A DNA stretch of 64,000 nucleotides from JAGQRJ01 sp041402045. GTDB taxonomy: Bacteria > Planctomycetota > J058. The notes under the pieces are model-generated. The model was not told where the DNA came from. It made no database searches and saw only the letters and a list, made by a program, of their open reading frames with translations. Within the stretch, counting starts at the first letter, position 1, and each line of letters begins with the position of its first letter. The stretch covers positions 1 to 64,000 of the forward strand of contig JAWKSZ010000006.1 in NCBI GenBank assembly GCA_041402045.1, in the 5' to 3' direction. Both the position numbers and the translations under genes were made by a program. Positions 51,637 to 64,000 of this stretch are shown here, piece by piece.

Positions 51637-53973
51637 ATGCGCGCTGCCGTCGGCCCCTACACCCTCGACGCGGAGCTCGGCCGCGGCGGCATGGGGGTCG
51701 TCTACGCCGCCACCGCCCCGGACGGCACCCCGGTCGCGCTCAAGCTCCTGCTGCCTGGGGCCTGGGGCGCCGACACCGCGGCGCGCTTCCAGCGCGAGGC
51801 CCAGGCGCTGGCGTCCCTCGATCACACCCACCTCGTGCGCTGCCTCGACGTGGGCGAGCACCACGGCGCCCCCTACTTCGTCATGGAGCGGGTCGAGGGC
51901 GAGAGCCTGGAGGCGCGCCTGCGCCGCGACGGCCCGCTGAGCCCGGCGGACGCGGTGCGCACCCTGGCCCAGGTCGCGCGCGCCCTGGCGGCGCTGCACG
52001 CGGCCGGGCTCGTGCACCGCGACGTCAAGCCGGCGAACGTGCTGCTCACCTCCAGCGGCGCCGCCAAGCTGGCGGACCTGGGGCTCGTGACCGGCGTCGG
52101 ACTCAGCCGGCTGACCGCGACCGCGGAGGCCGTCGGGACCCCCGCCTACATGGCCCCCGAGGTCGTCGACGGGGCGCGGGCCGAAGCGGCCGCTGACGTC
52201 TACGCCCTGGGGGCGCTGGGCTACGAGGCGCTCTCCGGGGCGCCGCCCTTCGTGGGCCCCTCCTTGGGGGTGCTCGCCACCAAGCTCCGCCGCCCCGCCC
52301 CGCCCCTCCCCGCCGGGCTCGCGGTGAGTCCCTCCCTGCGCGCGCTGATCGCCGCGTGCCTGGAGCGCGCTCCCGAGGCGCGCCCGTCGTCGGCCGAGGC
52401 CTTCCTCGCGCGCCTCGAGTCCCTCGCCCCTGCCTCGCCCCGCGCCAGCCGCGCCCCCTTGGTTGCGGCGCTCGCCGCGGCGCTCCTGATCGTCGGCGGC
52501 GCGGGTTCCTGGGCCGCCACCCGCGACACCCGTCCAGCCCTCCCTGCCCCGGACGCGCCCGCGATCCCGGGAGCCCTGGAGGAGGAGCGCGCCCTGGGGC
52601 TCGAGGCCTGGGGCCTCGCCCTCGCCGTCGACCTCCAGGGCGCCGAGGCCCTCGCCCGGGCCGAGCTGGCCGCCCACCCCGAGAGCCCCGCCCCGATCGT
52701 GCAGCTGGCGCGAATCCTGAGCATGCGCCAGGCCGTCGAGCAGGCCATGCTCCTGATCGACGCCGGGCTGGAGCGCTTCCCCCAGCACGAGGAGCTGCTC
52801 GCCAGTCGCCAGGGCCTGCTCGCGCGGCTGGAGTCGCCGCTCTACATGGAGGCGTCCCAGGCCCTGCAGCGCGCGCACCCCGCCGCGCCGGCCAGCGCGC
52901 ACTGCCAGGCCCAGCTCGGCGTCTACCCGGGGGAGCGGATCTCGGCGCTGCGTCAGCTCAGCGCGCGCTTCCCCGACGACCTGCGCGTTCGGCTCGGCCT
53001 CGTCTCCCTGGAGGCGCTCCACGGCCTGGGCGACGAGGCCTTCCGCCGCACGGTGGAGCGGTTCCCCCTGGCGCGTCCGCTCCTGAGCTACGCCCGCGCG
53101 CACACTCGACTCTACGCCGGCGACCCTCAGGAGGCCCGCGCGCTCCTGGCCGGGCTCCCGTCCAGCGCAGAGAACCCCGACGTGGCGTGCCTCGAGGCCG
53201 AGGTCCTGCGCGCGGAGGGCGACCTCTCCGCCGGGGGCTCGCTCCTCGACCGCGCCCTCGAGCTCGACCCGACGCTGTTCCGGGTGTGGCAGCTGCGGCT
53301 CGACAGCGCGCTCCGCCGCAAGGACCTCGTCGCCGCCCGCGCCGAGCTGGCCGCCGCGCGCGAGGCCGTGCCCGCCTGCTACGCCTGGCACCTCGAACTC
53401 GCCGAGGCCCAGGTCCTGGCGCTCGCCGGAGAGGTGCCGGCAGCGCGGGACGCGCTGGCGCGGCTGCGCCAAGAAGCGACCCGCCCCTGGGAGGCGGTCA
53501 AGGTGTGGAGCTACACCTGCCGGCTCGAGGGGCGGATCCTGCGCGGCCAGGGGGACGCGCAGGGGGCACGAGAGCTGGTCGCCCGCTGGACGGCGGCCCA
53601 CCCCGAGGACCCCCGGGCGTGGCTCGAGCTCGCGCGCCACGACAGCGCCCTCGGCGACCACGCCCTGGCGGAGCGACACGCCCTGCATGCCCTCGAGCTC
53701 GACCCGCGGGTTCCCGAGTGCTGGCCGCTGATCGCTGGGTCCCGGTTCTCCTTGGGACGGGGCGACGTGGAGCAAGCCGTGCGCGAGGCGCGGCTGCACC
53801 TGGTCGAGAGCGCGCTGCTGCGCAAGCTGCTCGCGGTGGCCCTGCTCGACCAGGGACGCCTCGGCGAAGCGGCCGCCGAGGTCGAGGCCGGGCTCGCGAC
53901 CCCGGACCTCTCCCGCGAGCTGCGCGCGGACCTGCTCGAGCTGCGCCGCGTCCTGGGCTCGCTGGGGAAGTGA
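51637..53973 (+). CDS. Hanks-type Ser/Thr protein kinase with TM and TPR-like tail
   Basis: A 778-residue kinase. The N-lobe has GRGGMG (15-20) and the ATP-binding Lys36 (VALKLLL); the catalytic loop is HRDVKPANVLL (127-137). The metal-binding motif is DLG (147-149) instead of DFG, which is common in bacterial kinases, and APE is MAPEVV. A membrane helix (about 270-290; LVAALAAALLIVGGAGSWAA) follows, then about 480 residues of helical repeats with TPR spacing. This is the PASTA-less planctomycete/myxobacterial layout. It is probably an active membrane kinase with an external sensor. The FHA proteins in this window are candidate targets. It abuts the convergent SGNH gene without a gap. Confidence 0.9.
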   Translation: MRAAVGPYTLDAELGRGGMGVVYAATAPDGTPVALKLLLPGAWGADTAARFQREAQALASLDHTHLVRCLDVGEHHGAPYFVMERVEGESLEARLRRDGPLSPADAVRTLAQVARALAALHAAGLVHRDVKPANVLLTSSGAAKLADLGLVTGVGLSRLTATAEAVGTPAYMAPEVVDGARAEAAADVYALGALGYEALSGAPPFVGPSLGVLATKLRRPAPPLPAGLAVSPSLRALIAACLERAPEARPSSAEAFLARLESLAPASPRASRAPLVAALAAALLIVGGAGSWAATRDTRPALPAPDAPAIPGALEEERALGLEAWGLALAVDLQGAEALARAELAAHPESPAPIVQLARILSMRQAVEQAMLLIDAGLERFPQHEELLASRQGLLARLESPLYMEASQALQRAHPAAPASAHCQAQLGVYPGERISALRQLSARFPDDLRVRLGLVSLEALHGLGDEAFRRTVERFPLARPLLSYARAHTRLYAGDPQEARALLAGLPSSAENPDVACLEAEVLRAEGDLSAGGSLLDRALELDPTLFRVWQLRLDSALRRKDLVAARAELAAAREAVPACYAWHLELAEAQVLALAGEVPAARDALARLRQEATRPWEAVKVWSYTCRLEGRILRGQGDAQGARELVARWTAAHPEDPRAWLELARHDSALGDHALAERHALHALELDPRVPECWPLIAGSRFSLGRGDVEQAVREARLHLVESALLRKLLAVALLDQGRLGEAAAEVEAGLATPDLSRELRADLLELRRVLGSLGK

Positions 53974-55050
53974 CTACTTGGCCGGGAGCCAGCCGCTCCG
54001 AGCCAGGGCCTCCGCGACCCGTGTGGCCACGAGCTCCTCGCCCTTGTCGCTGTGGTGGATCGGGCTCTCGTAGAAGCTGACGTCGGTGGGGAAGTCGGGC
54101 GAGAGGTCGATCAAGAGCGCCCCCTCCTCCTGGGCCACCGTGCGAATCACCTCGTCGTGGGCGGCGAGGCCCGCGAGCAGCACCGCGTAGTCCAGCGGCC
54201 CCTTCTTGAGGTACCACTCCTCGATCCCCGGGACCCCGTCGGCGAGGGACTCCTCGTAGGTCGGGCGGAAGGCGTGGGGGAAGGTGCACAGCGCGAGCTT
54301 CGCGCCTTGCTCCCGCGCGCGCCGCGCCAGGCGACGCAGGTTCTTCTCGAACGCGGCCACCCCCTCGGGGGTGAGCTCGGTCTGCTTGACCCGGAGCTTG
54401 TCGTAGGGGTCGCGCAGCCGCGAGCGCACGAAGCGGAACACCGCGCTGTAGTCGAGCACGCCCCCCGGCGGCGGGCGATACAGCGCCTCGACGTCGTCCT
54501 GCTCGGCGTCGAACAGGTACTGCGCCTCGCCGTTGGACATGAGGTCGTTGTAGTTGTGGTAGACGACGACCACGTCGGGCTCGAGGGCCCAGCCGCGGAG
54601 CTCGAGGTTGGTCAGGCTCGAGCGCAGGGTCCAGCCCGGCGTGCCGGCGTTGATCACCTCGTTGGGGTAGCCGCGGCTGGCGAGCAGCGCCTGCAGGCGC
54701 AGGGGCCAGGTCTTTTGGTTCTCGCTGGTGTAGAGCCCGAAGGTCGTCGAGCCGCCCACGGTCAGGATCCGCGGGGTCTCGCCCTTGGGTCCGATCTCGG
54801 GGCCGCGGAAGCCGTCGCTGTTGATGTCGACCCGGCGCCCCTGGTCGACGCGCTCGTAGTGCGCGCCCGGGGTCAGGATCACGCCGCGGTAGGCGTCGAA
54901 CTCGAGGGGCAAGCGCGGCTTGCGGTTGCGGCGCACGACCTCGCGGATCTGGAACACGACCTCCGGCACGCCGAACAGCACGCCCAGGACCAGGGCGCTG
55001 AACACCAGCCGCTTCTTCATACTCAGCTTGCGTCGCGTCATGGCGCGCAT
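53974..55050 (-). CDS. Membrane-anchored SGNH/GDSL-type hydrolase
   Basis: SGNH enzymes are serine esterases, often acting on acetylated polysaccharides. The 358-residue protein has an N-terminal signal-anchor (KRLVFSALVLGVLFGVPEVV) and then the catalytic domain: block I ILTVGGSTTFG with the nucleophile Ser, an Asn-containing turn in block III (YHNYNDLM) and the C-terminal D-x-x-H-like DVSFYESPIHHSDKG. The domain matches the DHHW/AlgX-like and poly-sugar deacetylase/acetyltransferase-associated subset in placement of the anchor. It is likely extracytoplasmic. ATG 55050 is assumed; ATG 55041 and 55020 are alternatives, the last beginning right at the anchor. Confidence 0.82.
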   Translation of the reverse strand: MRAMTRRKLSMKKRLVFSALVLGVLFGVPEVVFQIREVVRRNRKPRLPLEFDAYRGVILTPGAHYERVDQGRRVDINSDGFRGPEIGPKGETPRILTVGGSTTFGLYTSENQKTWPLRLQALLASRGYPNEVINAGTPGWTLRSSLTNLELRGWALEPDVVVVYHNYNDLMSNGEAQYLFDAEQDDVEALYRPPPGGVLDYSAVFRFVRSRLRDPYDKLRVKQTELTPEGVAAFEKNLRRLARRAREQGAKLALCTFPHAFRPTYEESLADGVPGIEEWYLKKGPLDYAVLLAGLAAHDEVIRTVAQEEGALLIDLSPDFPTDVSFYESPIHHSDKGEELVATRVAEALARSGWLPAK

Positions 55051-55110
55051 GCTACCTGGTGCGCCGGGGCTCGGCGTGGGTGCTTCCGGGGTGGGGCGAG
55101 ACGCCCCACC

Positions 55111-55412
55111 TCACCCCCGTCGCAGCTCGGACCAGCTCGGCCAGCGCTCGGGGTCCGGGGTCTCCACGGTGTGCACTTCGCAGTGGAGCGTCTCGCGCTC
55201 GAGGCGCAGGGTCAGGCGCTCCCCGCTCTGGATCACGACGTCGAACCACACCTCGGCCAGGCGGTCGTCGACCCGCTCGACGGCGCTGACCACCAGCGGC
55301 TCGCTCCCGGGCTCGAGGCGCAGGAGCACCGGGGTCAGCGCGCCCTCGGCGTCCACGTCGAGGCGCAGCTTGTGCAGCCGGCGCAGGATCACCTTCTTGA
55401 GGTGCGGGCGGC

Positions 55413-55416
<4 letters not shown>
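55111..55416 (-). CDS. Small protein of unknown function coupled to a kinase gene
   Basis: The 101-residue protein begins at GTG 55416, which overlaps the stop of the large kinase gene upstream by 4 bases (GTGA). It starts MSRPHLKKVILRRLHKLRLD and then has a beta-rich half (VVSAVERVDDRLAEVWFDVV, RLTLRLERETLHCEVHTVET). No signal peptide is present. The tight coupling suggests that its product works with the kinase, as a regulator or substrate, but this is inference. I recognise no family. Confidence 0.62.
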
Positions 55417-59033
<3,617 letters not shown>

Positions 59034-59160
59034 GGTCCGGGCCAGCCCTCCCAGGCCCAGCCTACACCCTCACCCCGCGTCCACGCTCAGTCGGCGAGGG
59101 CCGCCGCGACCCCCGCCCGCTGCGCCCCGCTCCGCTCGCGCCCTCCGGCGACGCGACCGC

Positions 59161-62100
59161 TCACTCGCGCAACCGGGCCTCCGCTTGCGCCCGCTGCTCG
59201 GGCGTCGCCGCCGGACACTGCAGCAACGCCTCGGCGTGCGTTCGCGCCTCCGCGTCGTCCCCGGCCCGTTCGAGGAGCAGCGCGTGGCCTCGCGGGTCCG
59301 CGGGAGCGACTCGCACCAGGGAGTCCGCCGCGCGGCGCAGCTCGGCCTCGTCCCCCGCCGCTTCGCAGGCGTCGAGCACCGCATGCAGGGTCTGCGGGGC
59401 CTGCCGCGGCGACGAGAGGGCGAGGGCCCCCAGCGCGACGTCGAGCGCGGCCTGGGCCCCCCCCTCCGCGAGGTAGCGGTCGACCGCGAACAGCCGGGCC
59501 TCGACCGAGAGCGGGTCGAGCCGTAGCCACTCCGCCCACGCTGCCTCCGCTGCGTGGGAGCTCCCCCTCGCGCGCTCGAACCGCGCGCGAAGCGCGCAGG
59601 CCACGACCCGGTCGGGCCCCTCCGCGCCGGCGGCGCGCTCGAGCGCCTCCCCGACCTCCCCCCAGGCCTCGCTCCCCGCCGCCGCGTCGGCGAGCAGCAG
59701 CCACAGCCGCGGGACGTGGCGTTCCTCCAGCGCGCGCCGCACCTGCTCCCGACCGGAGGCGTCCCGAGCGGTGGACACGGCCCACACCGCGAAGCAGTCC
59801 TCGTCCTGCGGATCCTCCTCGCGCAGACGCGCGAGGAGCTCCCAGCCCTCGGGCTCCTCCGCGGCGATCGCGCTCGCGGCCGCGAGGCGCCGAGCCTCGA
59901 GGGAGTCGGGCGCCTGCGCCTGCAGGCGCGCCCGACAGCGCGCGAGGCCGGGAGCGTCCCCTGCCTTCAGGGCCAACCGCCCCAGCAGCTCGAGCACCTC
60001 GAGGTCCTCCGGGCCGAGCACGTTCGCCCGACCCAAGGCGATCTGCGCTTCGACCGTCCGCCCTCGTCGCGTGCGCAGGCGTGCGAGGAAGACCCACCCG
60101 CGCACGTCCTCCGGCGCGCGCGAGAGCAGCGCCAGGACCTTCACGTGCAAGCGGGGGAGGTCTCCCGCGTCGTGGGCGTCGCGGACCTCCCGGCGCAGCG
60201 CGTCCAGGGGCTGGCTCCACGCCCGGCGCGCGTCCTCGGCCCCCGCGCCCTGCGCCTGCCCTGCGCACTGAGGAGGGGCTGGGATCCCCTCGACGGCGGC
60301 GCGCTCCAGCGCGAGGGCCGCGCAACCGCCCGCTTCGTAGCCGCCGCGCTGGCGGCCGTAGAGCTCGGCCAGCCCCGCCAGCGCCTCGGAGTCGCCGGGG
60401 TGGTGGAGGAAGGCCTCCTCGAAGCACTGACGTGCGCGGGCGAAGTGTGCGAGGCGCAGCGCCACCCACCCACCCACCGCGCTCCCGCTGGTGTCCAGCT
60501 CGCCCCCTTGCTGCAGCTCCCGCTCCCAAGCCAGGGCGGCCTGCTCCGAGAGCTCGCGCCAGGTGTAGCGCGCGCGGGCGAGGTTCAGCACGACGACCGA
60601 GTTGTCTTGGCGGGTCGGGGGAATCGCCGCCGTCGCCGCTGCCACGGCCTCCTTGGACGGGGCCTCCTGCAGCTCGAGCACGCGCTCGAGGAACTCGAAC
60701 TCGGGGTCGCCCGGCGCGAGCTCTCGCCCGCGCGCGATCCAGCTCCGCGCCCCGGCGAGGTCCTTCACCCGCAACGCGGCGTGCGCGAAGCTCGAGGCCG
60801 ACCCTCGCGAGGGAGCGAGCGCCCACAGGCCCTCCGCGGCCTGCTGCGCCCCCTGTGGATCCGCCGCGCGATTCGCCCACGTCCACCAAACCTGGAGGGG
60901 AGTACGACTCGGAGGCCGCGGGAGGGTGGCCCAGCTCCGGGCGGCGTCCCGCGCCCCTGGGACGTCGAAGCGCGCGGCGGCGACGCGGATCCTCCACCTC
61001 CAGGCGTCGACCAAGCCCGGGCTCTCCCGGAGCACCGCGTCCAGGTCGCGTTGCGCCAGGTCCAGGTCTCGTCCCGAGACGGCTCGAACCCGGGCGAGAT
61101 CGACGCGGAGCCCGAGGGATTCGGGTTCACGCGCGCGCAACGCCTCGAGGTGCTGGACCGCCTCCGCAGGCGGGAGCGCCGCGGTCGCGTAGAGCCGCTC
61201 CAGGTTCACCGCCCCGGGAAACGCCGCGCGGTAGGCCTCGAGCTCCGCTCGCCACGGGCCGTCGGGATCGAACGCGACCTGGAGCTGAATCGCATGCTCG
61301 GCGAGGCCGAGGTCCGGTCGCTGAGCGTAGGCGCCGCGCAGCAGGTCGAGCGCCGCCTGGGTGTCGCCCTGCCCCGCCAGCAGGTTCGCCCGCAACACCT
61401 GGCCTTCGGCGCGCAGGGGCGGAGCGAGGTCCTCCCGGGCCAGGACTGCCTCGGCCCTGCGCAGCGCGCCCGGCAGGTCGCCCTTGCTGCGAGCCAGGAC
61501 CGCCGCGCACAGGCCGACCTCGGGAGCGTCGGGGTCGAGCGCTCGCGCGCGCTCGAGGGCGAAGTCGGCGCCCGCGTCGTCGCCTACCGTCTGACGCAGC
61601 GACGCGAGGGTCAGCCACGCCGAGCGTGAGCTCGGGTCCAGCTCCTTCGCGCGGGCTGCGTGCTCGACCGCGAGCTGCTGGCGGTCCTGGAGCTGCGCCG
61701 TGCGAGCCAGGCCGACCTCCGCCTGCGCGAAGGTCGGATCCAGCGCCAAAGCGGCCTCGTAGGCGGCGTAGGCCGCGTGCAGGTGCTCGCGATCCAAGGC
61801 CGCGTCGCCCTCGGCGCACGCCTCCCTTGCCTGCACCTGAGCTGGCGTCAGGTCGACCGAGTCGCGCGTCGCCGCTCGAACAGCGAGCCCCGCGGCGACC
61901 GCCCCGAGCCCCACCGCGAGCAGCGCCCCTCCGACCCGCCCCCGCGCGCGGCGCCGGGGCGCCGCCCCGACCTCCGCGCAGGCCTCGCCCAGGGCCTCGG
62001 CCAGCGCCCCCGCCGACGCGTAGCGCTCCCCCGGCCGCTTCTCCAGGCAGCGCGCGACCACCGCCGCGATCCCCGCCGGGACCCCCGGCCGCACCGACCC

Positions 62101-62775
62101 CAGCTCGGGCGCCGGCGTGTGCACGTGGGCCTGGAGCACCCCCAGCGCCGGCCCCGAGAACGGCGGGCGGTCGGCGATCAGCTCGAACAGGAGCGCCCCC
62201 AGCGCGTAGACGTCCGCCGGCGGCCCCGCCACCTCGCCCAGCGCCTGCTCCGGCGCCAGGTAGGCCGGCGTCCCCAGGAGCGCCCCCGTCTCCGTCAGCC
62301 GCGACAGCGCGTCCCCCCGCGCGATCCCCAGGTCGCACACCCGCGGCGACCCGCGCGCGTCCAGCAGCACGTTGTGCGGCTTGAGGTCGCGGTGCACGAT
62401 CCCGCGCCGGTGCAGCTCCTCCACCCCCTCCGCGATCTGCGCCACGAGCCGCGCCGCCTCCTCGGGCTCCAGCGCCCCGCCGCGGCGCCGTCGGCGGTCG
62501 AGGTCCTCCCCCTCTACCAGCTCCATGACCAGAAACGGGACCCCGTGGTGCTCCCCCGAGTCCAGGAACCCCACCACGAACGGGTGGTCGATCCGAGCGA
62601 GCAGCTCGGCCTCGCGCACCAGCCGCGCGCACTCCTGCGGGCCCGCGATCCCGGGGTGCAGAACCTTCAGCGCCACGTCCCGCCCGTGGACCTCGCTCCG
62701 CGCGCGGTAGGTGACCCCCATGCCGCCCGCCCCGAGCTCCCCCACCACGCGGTACGGCCCGATCTGCCGCTCCAT
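59161..62775 (-). CDS. Hanks-type Ser/Thr protein kinase with TM and TPR-like repeats, tandem paralog
   Basis: A 1,204-residue kinase with the same plan as the next gene down: GAGGMG at 15-20, Lys37 (DVALKVLHP), HRDLKPHNVLL, CDLG and LAPEQALGEVAG, one membrane helix (about 280-302; LLAVGLGAVAAGLAV) and a 900-residue TPR-like region (LALDPTFAQAEVGLARTAQL). Kinase domains and the repeat order match closely, so the two arose by tandem duplication; 127 bases separate them. The kinase motif His in the loop (KPHN) replaces the usual Glu/Ala of KPEN. It is likely active. It is divergent from the glycosyltransferase at the window end. Confidence 0.9.
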   Translation of the reverse strand: MERQIGPYRVVGELGAGGMGVTYRARSEVHGRDVALKVLHPGIAGPQECARLVREAELLARIDHPFVVGFLDSGEHHGVPFLVMELVEGEDLDRRRRRGGALEPEEAARLVAQIAEGVEELHRRGIVHRDLKPHNVLLDARGSPRVCDLGIARGDALSRLTETGALLGTPAYLAPEQALGEVAGPPADVYALGALLFELIADRPPFSGPALGVLQAHVHTPAPELGSVRPGVPAGIAAVVARCLEKRPGERYASAGALAEALGEACAEVGAAPRRRARGRVGGALLAVGLGAVAAGLAVRAATRDSVDLTPAQVQAREACAEGDAALDREHLHAAYAAYEAALALDPTFAQAEVGLARTAQLQDRQQLAVEHAARAKELDPSSRSAWLTLASLRQTVGDDAGADFALERARALDPDAPEVGLCAAVLARSKGDLPGALRRAEAVLAREDLAPPLRAEGQVLRANLLAGQGDTQAALDLLRGAYAQRPDLGLAEHAIQLQVAFDPDGPWRAELEAYRAAFPGAVNLERLYATAALPPAEAVQHLEALRAREPESLGLRVDLARVRAVSGRDLDLAQRDLDAVLRESPGLVDAWRWRIRVAAARFDVPGARDAARSWATLPRPPSRTPLQVWWTWANRAADPQGAQQAAEGLWALAPSRGSASSFAHAALRVKDLAGARSWIARGRELAPGDPEFEFLERVLELQEAPSKEAVAAATAAIPPTRQDNSVVVLNLARARYTWRELSEQAALAWERELQQGGELDTSGSAVGGWVALRLAHFARARQCFEEAFLHHPGDSEALAGLAELYGRQRGGYEAGGCAALALERAAVEGIPAPPQCAGQAQGAGAEDARRAWSQPLDALRREVRDAHDAGDLPRLHVKVLALLSRAPEDVRGWVFLARLRTRRGRTVEAQIALGRANVLGPEDLEVLELLGRLALKAGDAPGLARCRARLQAQAPDSLEARRLAAASAIAAEEPEGWELLARLREEDPQDEDCFAVWAVSTARDASGREQVRRALEERHVPRLWLLLADAAAGSEAWGEVGEALERAAGAEGPDRVVACALRARFERARGSSHAAEAAWAEWLRLDPLSVEARLFAVDRYLAEGGAQAALDVALGALALSSPRQAPQTLHAVLDACEAAGDEAELRRAADSLVRVAPADPRGHALLLERAGDDAEARTHAEALLQCPAATPEQRAQAEARLRE

Positions 62776-62895
62776 GCCCCTCGCTTCGCCCGCCAGGCTA
62801 CCCGGCCGGTCCCCCTGCGGCTTGAACCTCGGCCCGCCCGCGGTGTATTCATCCTGAACCGGCCCTTGCTGTTAGGCTTACACCCGGAGGCGAGA

Positions 62896-64000
62896 TTGAC
62901 CAAGGTCGTCCGCGTGATCGCCCGCCTGAACGTCGGCGGGCCCGCGCGTCACGTGCAGCTCCTCAGCCGCGGCCTCGAGGCCTATGGCTTCGAGACGGTG
63001 CTCGCCAGCGGCGGGGTCGGGCGCGGGGAGCGCGAGCTGGACCTCGGCGGCTGCCGGCGCGTGCGCGTGGGCGGCCTGGGCCGTAACGTCTCCCCGCTCC
63101 ACGACGCCCGGGCGCTGGCCGGGCTGATCGACGTGTTCCGCCGCGAGCGCCCCACGATCGTGCACACCCACACCGCCAAGGCCGGCGCGCTGGGCCGCGT
63201 CGCCGCGCGCCTGACCGGCGTCCCGATCGTGGTCCACACCTTCCACGGGCACGTGCTCAGCGACTACTTCGCGCCCCTGACCTCGGGGCTCGTGACCCTC
63301 GCCGAGCGCGGGCTCAGCCGCCTGACCCAGCGCGTGATCACGATCTCCCCGGGGCTGCGCGACGAGCTCGTCGAGCGCTACCAGGTCGCCCGCCCGGAGC
63401 AGGTCGAGGTGATCCCCCTCGGCCGCGACTTGACGCCCTTCGCCCAGGTCGAGCGCGGCGCGCTCCGGGCCGAGCTGGGGATCCCCCAGGACGCGTTCGT
63501 GATCGCCGCGGTGGGACGCCTGGTCGAGATCAAGGACTTCGGCGCGCTGCTCACAGCCTTCGCGCGCCTCGCCCAGGACGACCCCTCGCTGGTGCTCCTG
63601 TTCGTGGGCGACGGCCCCGAGCGCGCGCGGCTCGAGGCCGCGGTCCCCGCCCCCCTCGCGGGCCGGGTGCGCTTCCTCGGCTGGCGCCGCGACCTCCCCC
63701 AGGTCTACGCCGACGCCGACCTCATGGCGCTCTCGAGCAAGAACGAGGGCACCCCGCTCACCATCGTCGAGGCCTTCGCCAGCGGCTGTCCCGTCGTCTC
63801 GACCGCGGTCGGCGGCGTGCCCGACATGTTCCGCCCGCTCCCGGTCGCCGCCGCCGCGCCGGGGGTCACGCTCTGCCGTGAGGGCGCGCTGGCGCGCAAG
63901 GGCGACCTCGACGCCCTGACCGCGGCCCTCGCCGCCGTGCGCCAGGGCGGGCGCGAGCGCAAGGCCATGCAGGCCGCCGCCCGCGAGGCCAGCGCGCGCT
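62896..64000 (+). CDS. GT4-family glycosyltransferase (3' end outside window)
   Basis: The first 368 residues of a GT-B glycosyltransferase of the WbpT/EpsF or capsular type. The N-terminal lobe begins VVRVIARLNVGGPARHVQLL (the NxGG(P/A) motif of the family) and has IVHTHTAKAGALGRVAARLT and VVHTFHGHVL. The donor lobe has AVGRLVEIKDFGALLTAF, LFVGDGPERARLE and LSSKNEGTPLTIVEAFASGC with the E-x7-E pair. It probably adds a sugar to a lipid carrier at the inner membrane. The TTG start at 62896 has GGAGGCGAGA directly upstream and begins the first strand; no ATG or GTG fits as well. The stop lies outside the window. Confidence 0.92.
   Translation, partial: MTKVVRVIARLNVGGPARHVQLLSRGLEAYGFETVLASGGVGRGERELDLGGCRRVRVGGLGRNVSPLHDARALAGLIDVFRRERPTIVHTHTAKAGALGRVAARLTGVPIVVHTFHGHVLSDYFAPLTSGLVTLAERGLSRLTQRVITISPGLRDELVERYQVARPEQVEVIPLGRDLTPFAQVERGALRAELGIPQDAFVIAAVGRLVEIKDFGALLTAFARLAQDDPSLVLLFVGDGPERARLEAAVPAPLAGRVRFLGWRRDLPQVYADADLMALSSKNEGTPLTIVEAFASGCPVVSTAVGGVPDMFRPLPVAAAAPGVTLCREGALARKGDLDALTAALAAVRQGGRERKAMQAAAREASAR

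Overview
The window is very GC-rich DNA (well above 65 percent by eye) packed with chromosomal genes, many starting with GTG or TTG. There is no rRNA, tRNA, CRISPR array, integrase or transposase that I can see. The gene styles suggest a Planctomycetota-like, or otherwise deep-branching Gram-negative, bacterium: three FHA-domain proteins, three Hanks-type kinases with very long TPR tails, a zinc-ribbon membrane protein, a cytochrome-c/PKD fusion, beta-barrel and secreted proteins, and paired sigma/anti-sigma genes. The taxonomic call is an inference; no marker gene settles it.

Layout. 0-6 kb: 3' end of topA with a lysine-rich tail, a zinc-ribbon/transmembrane protein split by a one-base frameshift, and a GAF-GGDEF-GAF protein. 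6-11 kb: an ECF sigma factor, a FecR-like membrane protein, and a secreted phospholipase D-like protein with an EF-hand. 11-17 kb: a dicarboxylate/Na+ symporter (frameshifted near its start), an enoyl-CoA hydratase, a second ECF sigma/anti-sigma pair and a membrane protein. 17-25 kb: an FHA-TM-cytochrome-PKD fusion, a secreted protein, queG, a membrane-anchored HEAT/pseudo-hydrolase protein, an intact alpha/beta hydrolase and an Hsp33-like protein. 25-34 kb: a UbiA-family prenyltransferase, an FHA-trypsin protease, a lipoprotein operon with a histidine phosphatase, and a large secreted PPC-domain protein. 34-36 kb: a frameshift-riddled MNIO (DUF692) gene with a coupled small downstream gene. 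36-44 kb: FkbM methyltransferase, asparagine synthetase, glycosyltransferase, an acidic-tailed protein, a beta-barrel protein, a basic RHH-like protein and a tandem universal stress protein. 44-51 kb: FHA protein, rlmN, VWA protein, a RING-like membrane protein and valS. 51-63 kb: three kinase-TPR proteins, an SGNH hydrolase and a 101-residue protein. 63-64 kb: the start of a glycosyltransferase.

Functional links. Signal transduction dominates: kinases phosphorylate Ser/Thr, FHA domains read phospho-Thr, and here FHA domains are joined through membrane helices to a protease and to a heme-binding module. Cell-envelope sugar and polymer genes (asnB, FkbM, two GT4 enzymes, SGNH hydrolase) are scattered among them.

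Cautions and structural themes. Three stretches (about 29.0-29.7, 33.7-35.4 and 50.4-51.4 kb) carry many reading-frame breaks, one of them inside the essential gene valS, so local sequence error is likelier than gene decay. Gene pairs that converge either abut or overlap, or are separated by a long imperfect palindrome; two of those palindromes share a core. Several genes lacking a Shine-Dalgarno have a TAnnnT hexamer 6-8 bases before the start codon, which suggests leaderless transcripts.
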